A stretch of DNA of 47,614 nucleotides from Pseudoalteromonas sp. A601 (GCF_002165575.1 NZ_MXQF01000021.1:1-47614), one strand, 5' to 3'; positions 1 to 9,721 are shown, counted from the first letter of the stretch. Notes: generated from the sequence alone by a model not told the origin. Translations and numbers: made by a program.

Positions 1-12
1 TATTTTGAGTTG

Positions 13-50
13 GTTTGGGTATATCTTATACCCAAACTTTACTTTAGTTT
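13..50 (+). terminator. Rho-independent terminator of an upstream gene
   Basis: A perfect 11-bp stem (GTTTGGGTATA, 13-23, with TATACCCAAAC, 27-37) with a 3-nt loop is followed by a T-rich run to about position 58. It must end a plus-strand gene lying before the window. Confidence 0.75.
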
Positions 51-89
51 TTTTTATTGAGCAGTAAAGTGTAGCTATTACAGATCGAT

Positions 90-98
90 TGCTATAAT
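90..98 (+). promoter_or_regulatory. Extended -10 promoter of cysK
   Basis: TGCTATAAT is an extended -10 (TGn plus a consensus TATAAT) 39 bases before the cysK ATG. No good -35 is seen at 17 bp, as is usual for extended -10 promoters. No CysB site was recognised. Confidence 0.5.
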
Positions 99-136
99 TC
101 GATCCCGATTGAACAAATTGCACCCAAGGGACCACT

Positions 137-1105
137 ATGTCTACAATTTTTGAAGATAATTCACTCAGCATTGGTAATACACCACTGGTAAAACTTAATC
201 GAGTTACATCTGGTAATGTATTCGCTAAAATTGAATCTCGTAACCCAAGCTTCAGTGTTAAATGCCGCATTGGTGCATCAATGATTTGGGAAGCCGAAAA
301 GTCTGGGCAATTAACGCAAGATAAAGAACTAATTGAGCCGACCTCAGGTAACACAGGTATAGCACTAGCGTTTGTTGCAGCTTCTCGCGGTTATAAGCTT
401 ACACTTACTATGCCTAATACAATGAGCTTAGAACGTCGTAAACTATTAAAAGCTCTAGGCGCTAATTTAGTACTTACCGAGGGTGCTAAAGGTATGAATG
501 GCGCAATCGAAAAAGCAAAAGAGATCCAAGCAAGCGATCCAACTAAATTCATTCTGTTACAACAATTTGAAAACCCTGCGAACCCTAAAATTCACTTTGA
601 AACAACAGGCCCTGAAATTTTCAATGCAACTGACGGTAAAGTAGATTTCTTCGTAGCGGGTGTAGGTACTGGCGGTACAATTACTGGTGTAAGCCGCTAC
701 CTAAAGCTTGAAAAAGGCTTAGATGTAAAATCAATTGCGGTAGAACCTACAAACTCTCCTGTTATTAGCCAAACATTAGCTGGGGAGGACGTAACGCCAG
801 GGCCTCATAAAATCCAAGGTATCGGCGCTGGCTTTATTCCTGGCAACTTAGATTTAGATGTTATCGATGCCGCTGAGCAAGTTTCTAACGAAGATGCTAT
901 TGCTATGGCGCACCAGTTAATGAAAGATGAAGGTATTTTAGTCGGCATTTCATCTGGTGCTGCAGTGGTTGCAGCAAAACGCATTGCTGAACTACCTGAA
1001 AACGCAGACAAAAATATTGTAGTTATTTTACCAAGTGCAACTGAACGCTACTTATCTAGCCCATTATTTGCTGAAGAGTTCTCAGAGCAAGAACTAGTAC
1101 AGTAG
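137..1105 (+). CDS. cysK: Cysteine synthase A (O-acetylserine sulfhydrylase)
   Basis: This is a PLP enzyme that makes cysteine from O-acetylserine and sulfide in the cytoplasm, the last step of sulfate assimilation. The protein has 322 residues, matching the length of enterobacterial CysK. The PLP lysine is K42 in the motif SVKCRIG, the substrate loop TSGNTG is at 69-74, and the glycine-rich phosphate-binding loop GTGGTITG lies mid-protein. The start is supported by an AAGGGACC ribosome site just before the ATG. The gene stands alone between two terminators. CysM is a less likely identity, since the length and C-terminal tail fit CysK. Confidence 0.95.
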   Translation: MSTIFEDNSLSIGNTPLVKLNRVTSGNVFAKIESRNPSFSVKCRIGASMIWEAEKSGQLTQDKELIEPTSGNTGIALAFVAASRGYKLTLTMPNTMSLERRKLLKALGANLVLTEGAKGMNGAIEKAKEIQASDPTKFILLQQFENPANPKIHFETTGPEIFNATDGKVDFFVAGVGTGGTITGVSRYLKLEKGLDVKSIAVEPTNSPVISQTLAGEDVTPGPHKIQGIGAGFIPGNLDLDVIDAAEQVSNEDAIAMAHQLMKDEGILVGISSGAAVVAAKRIAELPENADKNIVVILPSATERYLSSPLFAEEFSEQELVQ

Positions 1106-1121
1106 TAACAACTGTACATTT

Positions 1122-1152
1122 AAAAGGATGCTAATTAGCATCCTTTTTTATT
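1122..1152 (+). terminator. Rho-independent terminator of cysK
   Basis: AAAAGGATGCTAA meets its complement TTAGCATCCTTTT (1122-1147), then TTATTATTT. The hairpin ends cysK. Confidence 0.8.
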
Positions 1153-1249
1153 ATTTATAGCCAAATAAACAACTATTATATGTGATTAACTTTACATATT
1201 CCTCGTTTAGTCTCACACTAAATCATCAATAATAATTCAACTATTGCGA

Positions 1250-1690
1250 ATGAAATTATTTCTAACTATTTGCACATTTTTTTGTGCGCTCATGCTGCAA
1301 GGCTGTGGCGATGATGGCATCCCTTCTGGTGAAAACAATACTCCTGGCGAAAGTGCTGCGCTTTACTTTGACACGCTTTATAATGCTAAAGACCTCAGTA
1401 AAGCGATGACAATGGCGACACCAAAGCTTGCACGTATTATGAAATCATACGGTACCGCAAAGCAATTTGCGCGAAACTTAGTTAACATGCAGTACGATGA
1501 AGTTGTTATCGAAGTTGATATGACTAATATGAGTCTGCGCGAGCAGTACGGGGATAAAGCCAACATTAACTTAATTTTCACTGGTTATTTTAACGGTGAC
1601 AAAATAGATGATATGCGTAGCGTAAAAATGGTGCGTAAAAAAGGCAAATGGTACGTTGATAAAATAAACGCCGACCCATTTGCCAGATAA
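1250..1690 (+). CDS. Small lipoprotein of unknown function (NTF2/DUF4878-like fold possible)
   Basis: About 146 residues. A type II signal peptide ends in the lipobox LQGC, so the mature protein should be a lipid-anchored envelope protein. The rest is hydrophilic: an early segment SAALYFDTLYNAKDLSKA, then a beta-rich end (VKMVRKKGKWYVDKINADP). This resembles the small cone-shaped NTF2-like or DUF4878 lipoproteins whose last strand carries a K/G-x-W-x-V pattern, but that is pattern likeness only. The open frame could begin at a TTG (1244), but ATG 1250 gives a normal signal peptide. No strong ribosome site is seen. It lies between the cysK terminator and a terminator shared with fadE. Confidence 0.7.
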   Translation: MKLFLTICTFFCALMLQGCGDDGIPSGENNTPGESAALYFDTLYNAKDLSKAMTMATPKLARIMKSYGTAKQFARNLVNMQYDEVVIEVDMTNMSLREQYGDKANINLIFTGYFNGDKIDDMRSVKMVRKKGKWYVDKINADPFAR

Positions 1691-1707
1691 GACAAAGTTA
1701 AAATCTA

Positions 1708-1734
1708 AAGCCTCGCTACTGCTGAGGCTTTTTT
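1708..1734. terminator. Bidirectional terminator between the lipoprotein gene and fadE
   Basis: AAAGCCTC (1708-1715) pairs with GAGGCTTT (1724-1731), with T residues after it and A residues before it. It can therefore serve the plus-strand lipoprotein gene and, on the other strand, fadE. Confidence 0.75.
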
Positions 1735-1736
1735 AT

Positions 1737-4013
1737 TTATAGCTCACCTTGTTTATAGTTATCTACTGCAATAGCTTGTTTTCTCAACTCATTTGCTTCA
1801 TCGAGCCTTTGCCCTTCCTCGGCAGTAATAAGTTGTTTTTCAATTGCGTCATTAATCGCTGTTGCAATATCAGCGTTACGGTTCAGAGTTCCTTCACGTT
1901 GCCATTTTTTTAATCGCTTAAATGCATTCGCCGTGTCATGCATAGCAATAAAGGCGTTTTCCATTACCCCAGTGCCAGCATTATCGTCGATATAACATAA
2001 ATGAGTTAAACGGTTCCTAAATACGCCCGGCTGCGTCATGTGTTCACACACTGTTTGTGCAATATCATCACTAGGTCGGTGATAATGATTCCCCAGTGGA
2101 AAAACAATGCGTTTTAATAAGAAGTTAACCACTGGGTTTGAGAAGTTTTTAAAGAAACCATCAAACGCTTGGCCAATTTCAAACAGAGAGCGCTCTACAG
2201 AATATTGCACAAATGCTAAATCAGCTTGCTGACGACCCTCGTCTTCAAAGCGCTTTAATACCGTTGATGCAAGATAAAGATGACTCAGTACATCACCTAA
2301 ACGAGCAGAAATCATCTCTTTACGTTTAAGCTCACCGCCTAAAATAAGCATGGCTACATCTGTACAAAACGCTAAACCTCGGCTCATTCTACCAAGCTGT
2401 TTATAATAATTAGCGGTTGCACCACAAACAGGCGATTTTGCAAAGAAGCTACGCGTTAAGCCATGAATAAACGCCATCCCAGCATTAGTAGCGGCAAAAA
2501 GAATATGCTGTAGCAATAATGCATCAAACTCTTTTAATGCAACATCTTCGTCTTCCATTGCCGCGGCTTCCATTTCTTTAAGCACAAATGGATGGCATCG
2601 TGTAGCCCCTTGACCAAAAATCATCAAGTTGCGAGTTAGAATATTGGCTCCTTCCACAGTAATGGAAACAGGAATTCCCATATAACCATGAGCTAAGTAG
2701 TTATTAGGGCCAACTTGAATCCCTTTACCAGAGTGGATATCCATGGCATCGTTCATAACGGTACGGCCCATTTCGGTCATATGGTATTTAGCAATAGCCG
2801 TAACCACTGACGGGCTTAATTTAAGATCAATTGCGCCTGCAGTCATTAACCTACAAGCTTCTAAGCTATAAGTTAATCCACCTATCCGCGCTAGGGCTTC
2901 TTGAACCCCCTCAAATTGGCCAATTGATAAACCGAATTGTTGACGCACCATGGTATATGCTGACGTCATACGCGCGCATAAATGCCCAGTCGCACTGCTT
3001 AGTGCTGGCAATGAAATTCCTCGGCCAGCACTCAAACACTCAACCAACATACGCCAACCACGGCCTGCGCCTTGTTGCCCACCGATAATCCAATCTAATG
3101 GAATAAACACATCTTTGCCGTATGTCGTGCCGTTCATAAATGCCATATTAAGTGGAAAATGACGTTCGCCTGTTTCAACACCTGGATGGTCAGTTGGGAT
3201 CAACGCACAGGTAATACCCAGCTCTTTGTGCTTGCCTAATAAACCATCAGGGTCATACATTTTAAAAGCAAGACCAAGTACTGTTGCCACAGGCGCTAAT
3301 GTTATATAACGCTTTGACCAATTTAGACGTAAGCCAACGACTTCTTCACCATTAAAATTACCTTTACAGACCACGCCTGAATCAGGAATGCTGCCGGCAT
3401 CAGAGCCCGCTTCAGGGCCTGTAAGCGCGAAACACGGGACGTCTTCGCCAGTCGCAAGCGTTGGTAGCCACCGTTGTTGCTGTTCTTTGGTACCGTAATG
3501 CAGTAAAAGCTCACCCGGACCTAAACTATTAGGTACCATAACAGTGACCGCCGCCGTTAAGCTTTTGGTCGCAATTTTTGCCACTATCGTAGAGTTTGCT
3601 ATTGCACTGAACTGACGACCGCCAAATTCTTCTGGAATAATAAGTGCAAAAAAGCCCTTTACCTTTAAGTAATCCCATACTTCTTTTGGCAGGTCTTTGT
3701 CTTTTTGCACTATTTGATAGTCATCTAGCATCGCAAGCAATGTTTCAACTTCGCTATCTAAAAACGCTCGCTCTTTTTCACTGAGCTCTGGTTTAGGGTA
3801 GCTATGTAACATCTGCCAATCAGGGTTACCACTAAATAGCTCTCCATCCCACCAAACATCCCCCGCTTCCATCGCTTCACGCTCGGTTTGCGATAATGGA
3901 GGAAGGACTTTTTTGAAAAACTTAAATGCAGGGCGACTAATTAAGCTAATGCGAATATCTTTTACCGCAAAAATAACTATCACCACGACCAGTAATAATA
4001 TGAACACTGACAT
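1737..4013 (-). CDS. fadE: Acyl-CoA dehydrogenase FadE
   Basis: FAD-dependent enzyme of the first step of fatty-acid beta-oxidation, turning acyl-CoA into trans-2-enoyl-CoA. It has 758 residues; E. coli FadE is somewhat longer (814). The N-terminus is a single membrane helix (about residues 1-17), as in FadE. The acyl-CoA dehydrogenase core follows, with the signature CFALTGPEAGSDAGS and the FadE-type motif VEGANILTRNLMIFGQGA, then the long C-terminal extension that sets FadE apart from short acyl-CoA dehydrogenases. An AAAGGAT ribosome site precedes the ATG. It is a single gene, and no FadR or PsrA operator was recognised upstream. Confidence 0.93.
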   Translation of the reverse strand: MSVFILLLVVVIVIFAVKDIRISLISRPAFKFFKKVLPPLSQTEREAMEAGDVWWDGELFSGNPDWQMLHSYPKPELSEKERAFLDSEVETLLAMLDDYQIVQKDKDLPKEVWDYLKVKGFFALIIPEEFGGRQFSAIANSTIVAKIATKSLTAAVTVMVPNSLGPGELLLHYGTKEQQQRWLPTLATGEDVPCFALTGPEAGSDAGSIPDSGVVCKGNFNGEEVVGLRLNWSKRYITLAPVATVLGLAFKMYDPDGLLGKHKELGITCALIPTDHPGVETGERHFPLNMAFMNGTTYGKDVFIPLDWIIGGQQGAGRGWRMLVECLSAGRGISLPALSSATGHLCARMTSAYTMVRQQFGLSIGQFEGVQEALARIGGLTYSLEACRLMTAGAIDLKLSPSVVTAIAKYHMTEMGRTVMNDAMDIHSGKGIQVGPNNYLAHGYMGIPVSITVEGANILTRNLMIFGQGATRCHPFVLKEMEAAAMEDEDVALKEFDALLLQHILFAATNAGMAFIHGLTRSFFAKSPVCGATANYYKQLGRMSRGLAFCTDVAMLILGGELKRKEMISARLGDVLSHLYLASTVLKRFEDEGRQQADLAFVQYSVERSLFEIGQAFDGFFKNFSNPVVNFLLKRIVFPLGNHYHRPSDDIAQTVCEHMTQPGVFRNRLTHLCYIDDNAGTGVMENAFIAMHDTANAFKRLKKWQREGTLNRNADIATAINDAIEKQLITAEEGQRLDEANELRKQAIAVDNYKQGEL

Positions 4014-4190
4014 GGAAACTATCCTTTTAATTAATGAAAATGACTAGCTTCAATTATGACCGATCCTTTTATAAATACAATGTCACTGTCGACATCGCCT
4101 GACTTTCACCAACTCACTTGATAAATTTTGCCTAAGTGACAGACGCTGCTATTATCCTACCCGACAAATAACAAATATAAGGGTCACAAC

Positions 4191-6035
4191 ATGACTACTC
4201 CACAGTTTAAGCTCAGTTTAAGCGCCTTAATGGTGGCAAGTACCTTAGCACTATCTGGCTGCAACCAAGAAACAGCAAAAAACAATACAACGGCTGTAAC
4301 ACCACCCCCTGTAAACGCAAAAGATGCCCATGCATTTATTGATAAAACCGAACAAGAACTCAATGCGCTTTATTTAGAATCAAGCCGTGCTGAATGGATT
4401 TACGCAAACTTTATCACCCATGATACAGCTGCATTATCAGCTGAAGTAAACCGCAAAATGACCGAAGCTGTCGTTCGCCTTGCTAATGAAGCTGCAAAGT
4501 TTGACGAATTAGAACTTGATTACGATGCGCGCCGCAAACTAAATAAACTAAAACTGGCATTAACGTTACCTGCACCTCAAGACGCAGAAAAAACAGCAAA
4601 ACTTTCGCAACTCATTGCTGAGCTAGGCGGTTTATATGGCAAAGGTAAATACTGTAAAGATGACGGCAGCTGCTTAAGCTTAGGTGATATGACGGCAAAA
4701 ATGGCAAGCAGCCGTGATTACAATGAACTGCTTGATTTATGGCAAGGCTGGCGTCAAGTTTCAAAACCGATGCGCCCACTGTATGAACAACAAGTTGCAC
4801 TGACAAATGAAGGTGCAAAAGAGCTTGGTTACGCAGACACTGGTGCCATGTGGCGCAGTAAATATGATATGCCTGCGGATGATTTTGCCACCGAGCTTGA
4901 CCGTATTTGGGGTCAGGTAAAACCGCTTTATGACTCATTACACTGTCATGTTCGCGCGAAACTTGGCGAAAAATACGGTGAAGATAAAGTACCACAAGAT
5001 CAACCAATTCCAGCCCACCTTTTAGGTAACATGTGGGCGCAAACATGGGGCAATATTTATGATGTTGTTGCACCTGAAAACGCCGATCCAGGTTATGATG
5101 TGACCGCTTTACTCGCCGAACATAATTACGATGAACTAAAAATGGTGCGTGGCGCTGAAACGTTCTTTACATCAATGGGCTTCGATCCCCTGCCAGAAAC
5201 ATTCTACGAGCGTTCATTGTTTACAAAGCCACAAGATCGCGACGTACAATGCCATGCCTCAGCATGGAATATTGATAGTAAAGACGACCTGCGTATAAAA
5301 ATGTGTATACAACGCACTGGCGAAGAGTTTTCGGTAATTCACCATGAACTTGGCCACAACTTTTACCAGCGTGCGTACAATACTCAACCGCTTTATTATC
5401 AAGAAAGTGCTAATGATGGATTTCACGAAGCCATCGGTGACACTATAGCCTTATCAGTGACTCCTGGTTACCTAAAAGAAATTGGTTTATTAGAGCAAGT
5501 TCCAGACGAATCTAAAGACATTGGATTACTAATGAAAATGGCACTCGATAAAGTTGCCTTTATTCCATTTGGCTTGTTAGTAGATCAATGGCGTTGGAAA
5601 GTATTCTCTGGTGAAGTAACGCCTGAGGACTATAACCAAGCTTGGTGGGATTTACGTCAAAAGTATCAAGGCGTTCAAGCGCCAATAGCCCGTACAGAAG
5701 CTGACTTTGATCCAGGTGCTAAATACCATGTTCCAGGTAATACACCTTATACCCGTTACTTCTTAGCCCATATCTTACAATTTGATTTCCACCGTAGCCT
5801 ATGTGAAATAGCAGGAAACAAAGAAGCGATTCACCGCTGCTCTGTATATAATTCAAAAGAAGCCGGTGAAAAGCTTAACGCGATGCTAGAAATGGGCTCA
5901 AGCCGTCCATGGCAAGAAGCACTTGCTACGGTAACCGGTAAACCTGAAATGGATGCGACGGCGCTACTGGATTATTTTGCGCCATTACAAAAATACTTAG
6001 ATGAACAAAACCAAGGCCGCCAATGTGGCTGGTAA
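4191..6035 (+). CDS. M2-family peptidyl-dipeptidase (ACE-like), predicted lipoprotein
   Basis: Zinc metallopeptidase of the M2 (angiotensin-converting enzyme) family, which removes dipeptides from peptide C-termini. It has 614 residues, a single bacterial ACE-like catalytic domain. The signal peptide ends in the lipobox LSGC, so it should be anchored in the envelope facing the periplasm. The zinc site is HEXXH at residues 385-389 (HELGH), with the third ligand E413 in GFHEAIGDT. Both are the canonical M2 arrangement, so the enzyme looks active. The gene has its own terminator. A role in peptide scavenging is inferred from the family and location. Confidence 0.9.
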   Translation: MTTPQFKLSLSALMVASTLALSGCNQETAKNNTTAVTPPPVNAKDAHAFIDKTEQELNALYLESSRAEWIYANFITHDTAALSAEVNRKMTEAVVRLANEAAKFDELELDYDARRKLNKLKLALTLPAPQDAEKTAKLSQLIAELGGLYGKGKYCKDDGSCLSLGDMTAKMASSRDYNELLDLWQGWRQVSKPMRPLYEQQVALTNEGAKELGYADTGAMWRSKYDMPADDFATELDRIWGQVKPLYDSLHCHVRAKLGEKYGEDKVPQDQPIPAHLLGNMWAQTWGNIYDVVAPENADPGYDVTALLAEHNYDELKMVRGAETFFTSMGFDPLPETFYERSLFTKPQDRDVQCHASAWNIDSKDDLRIKMCIQRTGEEFSVIHHELGHNFYQRAYNTQPLYYQESANDGFHEAIGDTIALSVTPGYLKEIGLLEQVPDESKDIGLLMKMALDKVAFIPFGLLVDQWRWKVFSGEVTPEDYNQAWWDLRQKYQGVQAPIARTEADFDPGAKYHVPGNTPYTRYFLAHILQFDFHRSLCEIAGNKEAIHRCSVYNSKEAGEKLNAMLEMGSSRPWQEALATVTGKPEMDATALLDYFAPLQKYLDEQNQGRQCGW

Positions 6036-6058
6036 GCTAAGTTTTTAATAGTAAAGTC

Positions 6059-6091
6059 ACTAAGCCCGTGCCCTACGGGCTTAGTTTTTTA
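6059..6091 (+). terminator. Rho-independent terminator of the M2 peptidase gene
   Basis: A perfect 11-bp stem, ACTAAGCCCGT (6059-6069) with ACGGGCTTAGT (6075-6085), is followed by six T. Confidence 0.85.
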
Positions 6092-6235
6092 TATAGCCAC
6101 TCTTTTCTGCGCACAGACATTTCAGCATAAATATTCGTATTCACCTTCATCATTCAACATCGTATATAACCTTACACAGTTAATTGGCATGACAAAAAAT
6201 AAAAACAGAAAATCTCAACTCTTATTTTTATTTTA

Positions 6236-6301
6236 TTAATTGGTATGGTTGATTTAATTAATTGGTCTGTTATATTTTGTTAATTGGTTTTAGCATACGT
6301 A
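6236..6301 (+). repeat. Three tandem 22-bp direct repeats upstream of the alginate lyase
   Basis: The nonamer TTAATTGGT begins at 6236, 6258 and 6280, an exact 22-bp period or about two helical turns. The next bases are partly shared (T.TG.T.ATT). A fourth, isolated TTAATTGG lies at 6180. The array ends about 18 bases before the lyase ATG, so it occupies the promoter region. A cooperatively bound regulator site is the natural reading, but no known binding family was recognised. Confidence 0.7.
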
Positions 6302-6318
6302 AAATTAAAGAGATATAA

Positions 6319-7431
6319 ATGAAAAATAATCGACTTAAGCAATGTGTTTTTTACGGCACGGTGATACCTCTTTCTCTTTCAATGCTAGCAGCATGTAGCA
6401 GCAATGGCAGTAGCCAACCTAAGAATACAGGTAACAGCGCTAACTTAGTTCCTGCCGATAAATTTGATTTAAGTCAATGGAAGATAACCTTACCAATGGA
6501 TCAAGACAGTAATGGTAAAATAGACGAGATAGATGTAGAAGAAATTCAAACCTACGCTCACCCTGATTACTTTTACTTAGATGAACAAGGCGGCATGGTA
6601 TTTACCAGCCCGAATAAAGCGATCACCACAGCGACATCAAGTAATACCCGTAGCGAGTTACGTCAGATGATCCGTGGCACAAACATTAAGATTAAAACTA
6701 AGAACTCACGAAATAATTTTGCTCTTGCAGCACACCCTTTATCAGAAAGATTTGGCTCTGTCGGTGGCAAAATGGAAGCAACGTTAAAAGTTGACCATGT
6801 TGCTGTTCGTGCAGGCCATGCTGATAAACCACCTGCTTACAGTGTAGTTGTAGGACAAATACATGCAGGAAAAGATAAAGCTTTAATTGAAAAAGATTTT
6901 GGTTTCGGTTGGGGTAATGAGCCAATTAAAATTTATTACAAAAAATGGCCAAACCACGAAACAGGATCTGTATTTTGGAACTATGAACGTAACTTACCAA
7001 AAGATGATCCGAATCGTACAGATATCACCTACCCAGTTTGGGGTAATACCTGGGAGAACTCTGATGCGCCTGGTTCTGCTGGAATAGCACTAGGTGAGGA
7101 GTTTAGCTACGAGATAAATGTATATCAAAGCACGATGCACCTAACTTTTACAGCACCAGGAAAACCAACTGTAGAGTATTCAATTGACTTATCAAATAAT
7201 GTTGATGCTAACGGTAAAGTTGATAAATATGATCACCCATTAGGTTATTTAGCCGATTGGCATTACTTTAAAGCAGGCGCCTATAACCAGTGTAGTACCA
7301 AAGATTCACCAGGCGGTTGGTACACTGCTTGCCCTGGTACCGGTGATTGGAAAACCGATAAAGCAAATGGTGACTATACACAAGTTACATTTTCTAAACT
7401 CGTTTTAAGTGAAGCTACACCTGTAAACTAA
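6319..7431 (+). CDS. Alginate lyase, polysaccharide lyase family 7, lipoprotein
   Basis: Cleaves alginate by beta-elimination. The protein has 370 residues: a type II signal peptide ending LAAC, a serine/asparagine-rich linker, then one PL7 jelly-roll domain. All three PL7 hallmark motifs are present: RSELR at 111-115, QIH at 180-182 (the Ile form is often linked with polyG or mixed-substrate preference) and YFKAGAYNQ at 316-324. The catalytic His and Tyr therefore appear intact. The lipobox suggests anchoring in the outer membrane. No other alginate gene (PL17, PL6, transporter, kdg genes) is in the window, so it is a lone lyase. Its promoter holds the unusual 22-bp repeats. Confidence 0.93.
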   Translation: MKNNRLKQCVFYGTVIPLSLSMLAACSSNGSSQPKNTGNSANLVPADKFDLSQWKITLPMDQDSNGKIDEIDVEEIQTYAHPDYFYLDEQGGMVFTSPNKAITTATSSNTRSELRQMIRGTNIKIKTKNSRNNFALAAHPLSERFGSVGGKMEATLKVDHVAVRAGHADKPPAYSVVVGQIHAGKDKALIEKDFGFGWGNEPIKIYYKKWPNHETGSVFWNYERNLPKDDPNRTDITYPVWGNTWENSDAPGSAGIALGEEFSYEINVYQSTMHLTFTAPGKPTVEYSIDLSNNVDANGKVDKYDHPLGYLADWHYFKAGAYNQCSTKDSPGGWYTACPGTGDWKTDKANGDYTQVTFSKLVLSEATPVN

Positions 7432-7457
7432 GATTAAAAATAATTCCCCTGAACAAT

Positions 7458-7484
7458 AAAGCCTGTATTTTTACAGGCTTTTAT
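7458..7484. terminator. Bidirectional terminator between the alginate lyase and M48 protease genes
   Basis: AAAGCCTGT (7458-7466) pairs with ACAGGCTTT (7473-7481). It lies between two converging genes. Confidence 0.75.
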
Positions 7485-7503
7485 CATTTTAGCTCGACTT
7501 ACA

Positions 7504-8301
7504 TTACAAAGAACACTGAGGGTTTTTACCTGAGCTATTTGCTACCTTTTGCTCTGAGAGTGCTTCTGACATGTTCGCCTGTAATTCTTTTATTCGATTT
7601 CCCGGCGCTGGGTGAGTCGACATAAACTCAGGTGTTTCACCACTTCCCGCTTGACTCATATTTTGCCAAAGTGTGACTGACTCTTGTGGATTAAAGCCCG
7701 CTTTAGCCATTAAATCCAAACCAATAATATCGGCTTCTGATTCATGTGAGCGGCTAAATGGCAAAATAACGCCATATTGAGCGCCAAGTCCTAAACCTTG
7801 CATTATTTCATTGCGATATTGCACGTTTCCCATATCAAGCGCGGCACTGCCCACTTGCATGCCAGTTTGTAAAATTGAACTTTGTGATACTCGCTCGTTA
7901 GAATGCTCTGCAATGACATGGCCTACTTCATGACCTATCACCGTTGCTAATTGATCTTGGTTTTTAGCGACTTGAAGCAAGCCTGTATGAACACCAATAT
8001 AGCCACCCGGTAAAGCAAACGCGTTTGCAGAGTCTTCTTCAAACACTACAACTTCCCATTTTTGAGACGCGTATTGCTGTGGTAGGACAGCAATTACATC
8101 TTCAGCAATACATTTAACGTAAGCATTAACTGATGGATCATTATTAATCTTTTGATTTTTCTTCATATCAGCAAAACTTTGCTGACCCATTTGGCTCATT
8201 TCTTGATCAGAATAAAGCGCAAGCTGAGTGCGACCCGTTGGTGATGTTTTACAGCCTGCTAATACAGCCGTAGCAAGTACCGCTAAAACTAACTTTTTCA
8301 T
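7504..8301 (-). CDS. M48-family metalloprotease, lipoprotein (LoiP/YggG-like)
   Basis: Zinc protease of the M48 family in the periplasm. It has 265 residues, with a lipobox (VLAGC, Cys17). The zinc motif HEVGH is at 124-128, and the third ligand E189 is in HESEAD. The ending STHPAPGNRIKEL is the M48C-type substrate-site segment. Length and layout (lipoprotein plus protease domain, no TPR tail) fit LoiP/YcaL rather than BepA. These enzymes act in quality control of outer-membrane proteins. A GAGGGAATACA ribosome site precedes the ATG. It converges on the alginate lyase gene and shares its terminator. Confidence 0.88.
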   Translation of the reverse strand: MKKLVLAVLATAVLAGCKTSPTGRTQLALYSDQEMSQMGQQSFADMKKNQKINNDPSVNAYVKCIAEDVIAVLPQQYASQKWEVVVFEEDSANAFALPGGYIGVHTGLLQVAKNQDQLATVIGHEVGHVIAEHSNERVSQSSILQTGMQVGSAALDMGNVQYRNEIMQGLGLGAQYGVILPFSRSHESEADIIGLDLMAKAGFNPQESVTLWQNMSQAGSGETPEFMSTHPAPGNRIKELQANMSEALSEQKVANSSGKNPQCSL

Positions 8302-8489
8302 TGTATTCCCTCAAGCATATTCAGTAACTTAGACACTAATAACAATATAGCAAAACATGCCTTAATTTAATATTACTACGGCACTTCTATTTACTTAATT
8401 TTAATAATGATTACTTAGCACGCAAACTAAGTTCCGTGTTCTAATATTGACTGCTACAATAGCGGCTCTTTTCATTTCTCGAGTGGATC

Positions 8490-9686
8490 ATGCACATTCA
8501 AGACTCTTTTAGTAAGCGTATTTTACTCCCCCTGCTCGCCAGTATTGTTGCAATAACACCATTGGCAATAGATATGTACTTACCTGCTATGTTGGTCATT
8601 GCGAATGACTTAAATACGACTATGCCTAATGTACAAATATCGCTTAGTCTTTATTTAGCGGGTTATGCTTTAGGCATGCTCTTTTTTGGCCCGATTGCCG
8701 ACCAACTTGGCCGACGTGTGTTAGCTAAAACAGGATTGGCTCTATTTGGTATAAGCTCCCTCGCTCTGGCTTTTTGTAGCGATATACACATATTTTGGGG
8801 TCTTCGCGTTGTGCAAGCCTTTACTGGAGCAGCTGCAACGGTTGTAGTGCCTGGAGTTATTCGCCATATTTATCAAAAAGACACGGCAAAAGGTATGTCA
8901 TATGTATCGATGATAATGATGGTCGCGCCACTTATAGCTCCGACGGTCGGCTCTATGATTTTAGGCTTTTCACAATGGCAAACTATTTTTATTGTACTGG
9001 CAAGTTATAGCTTTGTTATCTTAGCACTGGCACAAATACACTTAATTGATATACCAATTTTCAAAAGCCCACTCAAAGGTTTTGCGCTCTTTTTTGATAG
9101 CTACAAAACCGTATTTAGCAATAAAGATGCCCGAGCAGACATAGCCAGTTCGATGTTTGTCTCATTTGGCTTTTTTTGTTTTTTAACTGCAGTTCCGTTT
9201 GTGTACCTCGACTACTTTAAAGTCTCAGAACAGTTGTTTGGTTTACTGTTTGCTTTTAATGTAATGGCCTTAATGTTTGGTAACTTTTTAAATACCCGGT
9301 TGGTACCACGTATTGGCTCACGAAAAATGCTCTATTACGGTTTATTTATAGGCTTTATTGCTGGTAGCTCACTACTTAGCTTTAGTATTTTACACTTATC
9401 ATTGTATTTTATTGTTGCGGCTATTGCGCCATTAATGATGAGTTTAGGTGTCATCGCAAGCAATGCTGATGCACTCATTTTAATGAAATTTGAAGAAAAA
9501 TCAGGCACTGCTACAGCGGTGATTGGCACCTTACGCTTTGGTAGCGGCGCATTAGTTGGACCAATCTTAGCGCTTATGCACGCGCAAAGTGCCGTCCCTT
9601 TTTCGAGCCTAATGTTTAGTGCTTTAATACTTACTTTAATTGCCCAGTTGTGGCACCGAGCGAGAGATAAAAAAAATGCCTCATAA
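8490..9686 (+). CDS. Bcr/CflA-family multidrug MFS exporter
   Basis: Proton-driven drug efflux protein of the inner membrane. It has 398 residues with about 12 hydrophobic segments. The first-helix motif ITPLAIDMYLPAM and the MFS motif A variant GPIADQLGRR after helix 2 are typical of the Bcr/CflA (DHA1) group. The substrate cannot be told from sequence. The last codons lie inside the terminator stem, so the hairpin overlaps the stop codon. It converges on grpE. Confidence 0.88.
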   Translation: MHIQDSFSKRILLPLLASIVAITPLAIDMYLPAMLVIANDLNTTMPNVQISLSLYLAGYALGMLFFGPIADQLGRRVLAKTGLALFGISSLALAFCSDIHIFWGLRVVQAFTGAAATVVVPGVIRHIYQKDTAKGMSYVSMIMMVAPLIAPTVGSMILGFSQWQTIFIVLASYSFVILALAQIHLIDIPIFKSPLKGFALFFDSYKTVFSNKDARADIASSMFVSFGFFCFLTAVPFVYLDYFKVSEQLFGLLFAFNVMALMFGNFLNTRLVPRIGSRKMLYYGLFIGFIAGSSLLSFSILHLSLYFIVAAIAPLMMSLGVIASNADALILMKFEEKSGTATAVIGTLRFGSGALVGPILALMHAQSAVPFSSLMFSALILTLIAQLWHRARDKKNAS

Positions 9687-9703
9687 TAGATGAGGCATTT
9701 TTT
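9670..9703. terminator. Terminator overlapping the MFS stop codon, shared with grpE
   Basis: A run of A and TGCCTCA pairs with TGAGGCA and a run of T. The left arm encodes the last residues of the MFS protein. The symmetric A and T tracts allow use from both sides. Confidence 0.8.
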
Positions 9704-9721
9704 CAAACTGTGAGTAACAAA

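Noticed and set aside
4612..5073. 153-codon minus-strand ORF inside the M2 peptidase gene
   Set aside because: It is antisense to a conserved coding region, rich in Cys, His and Leu as expected of a shadow frame, with no ribosome site.
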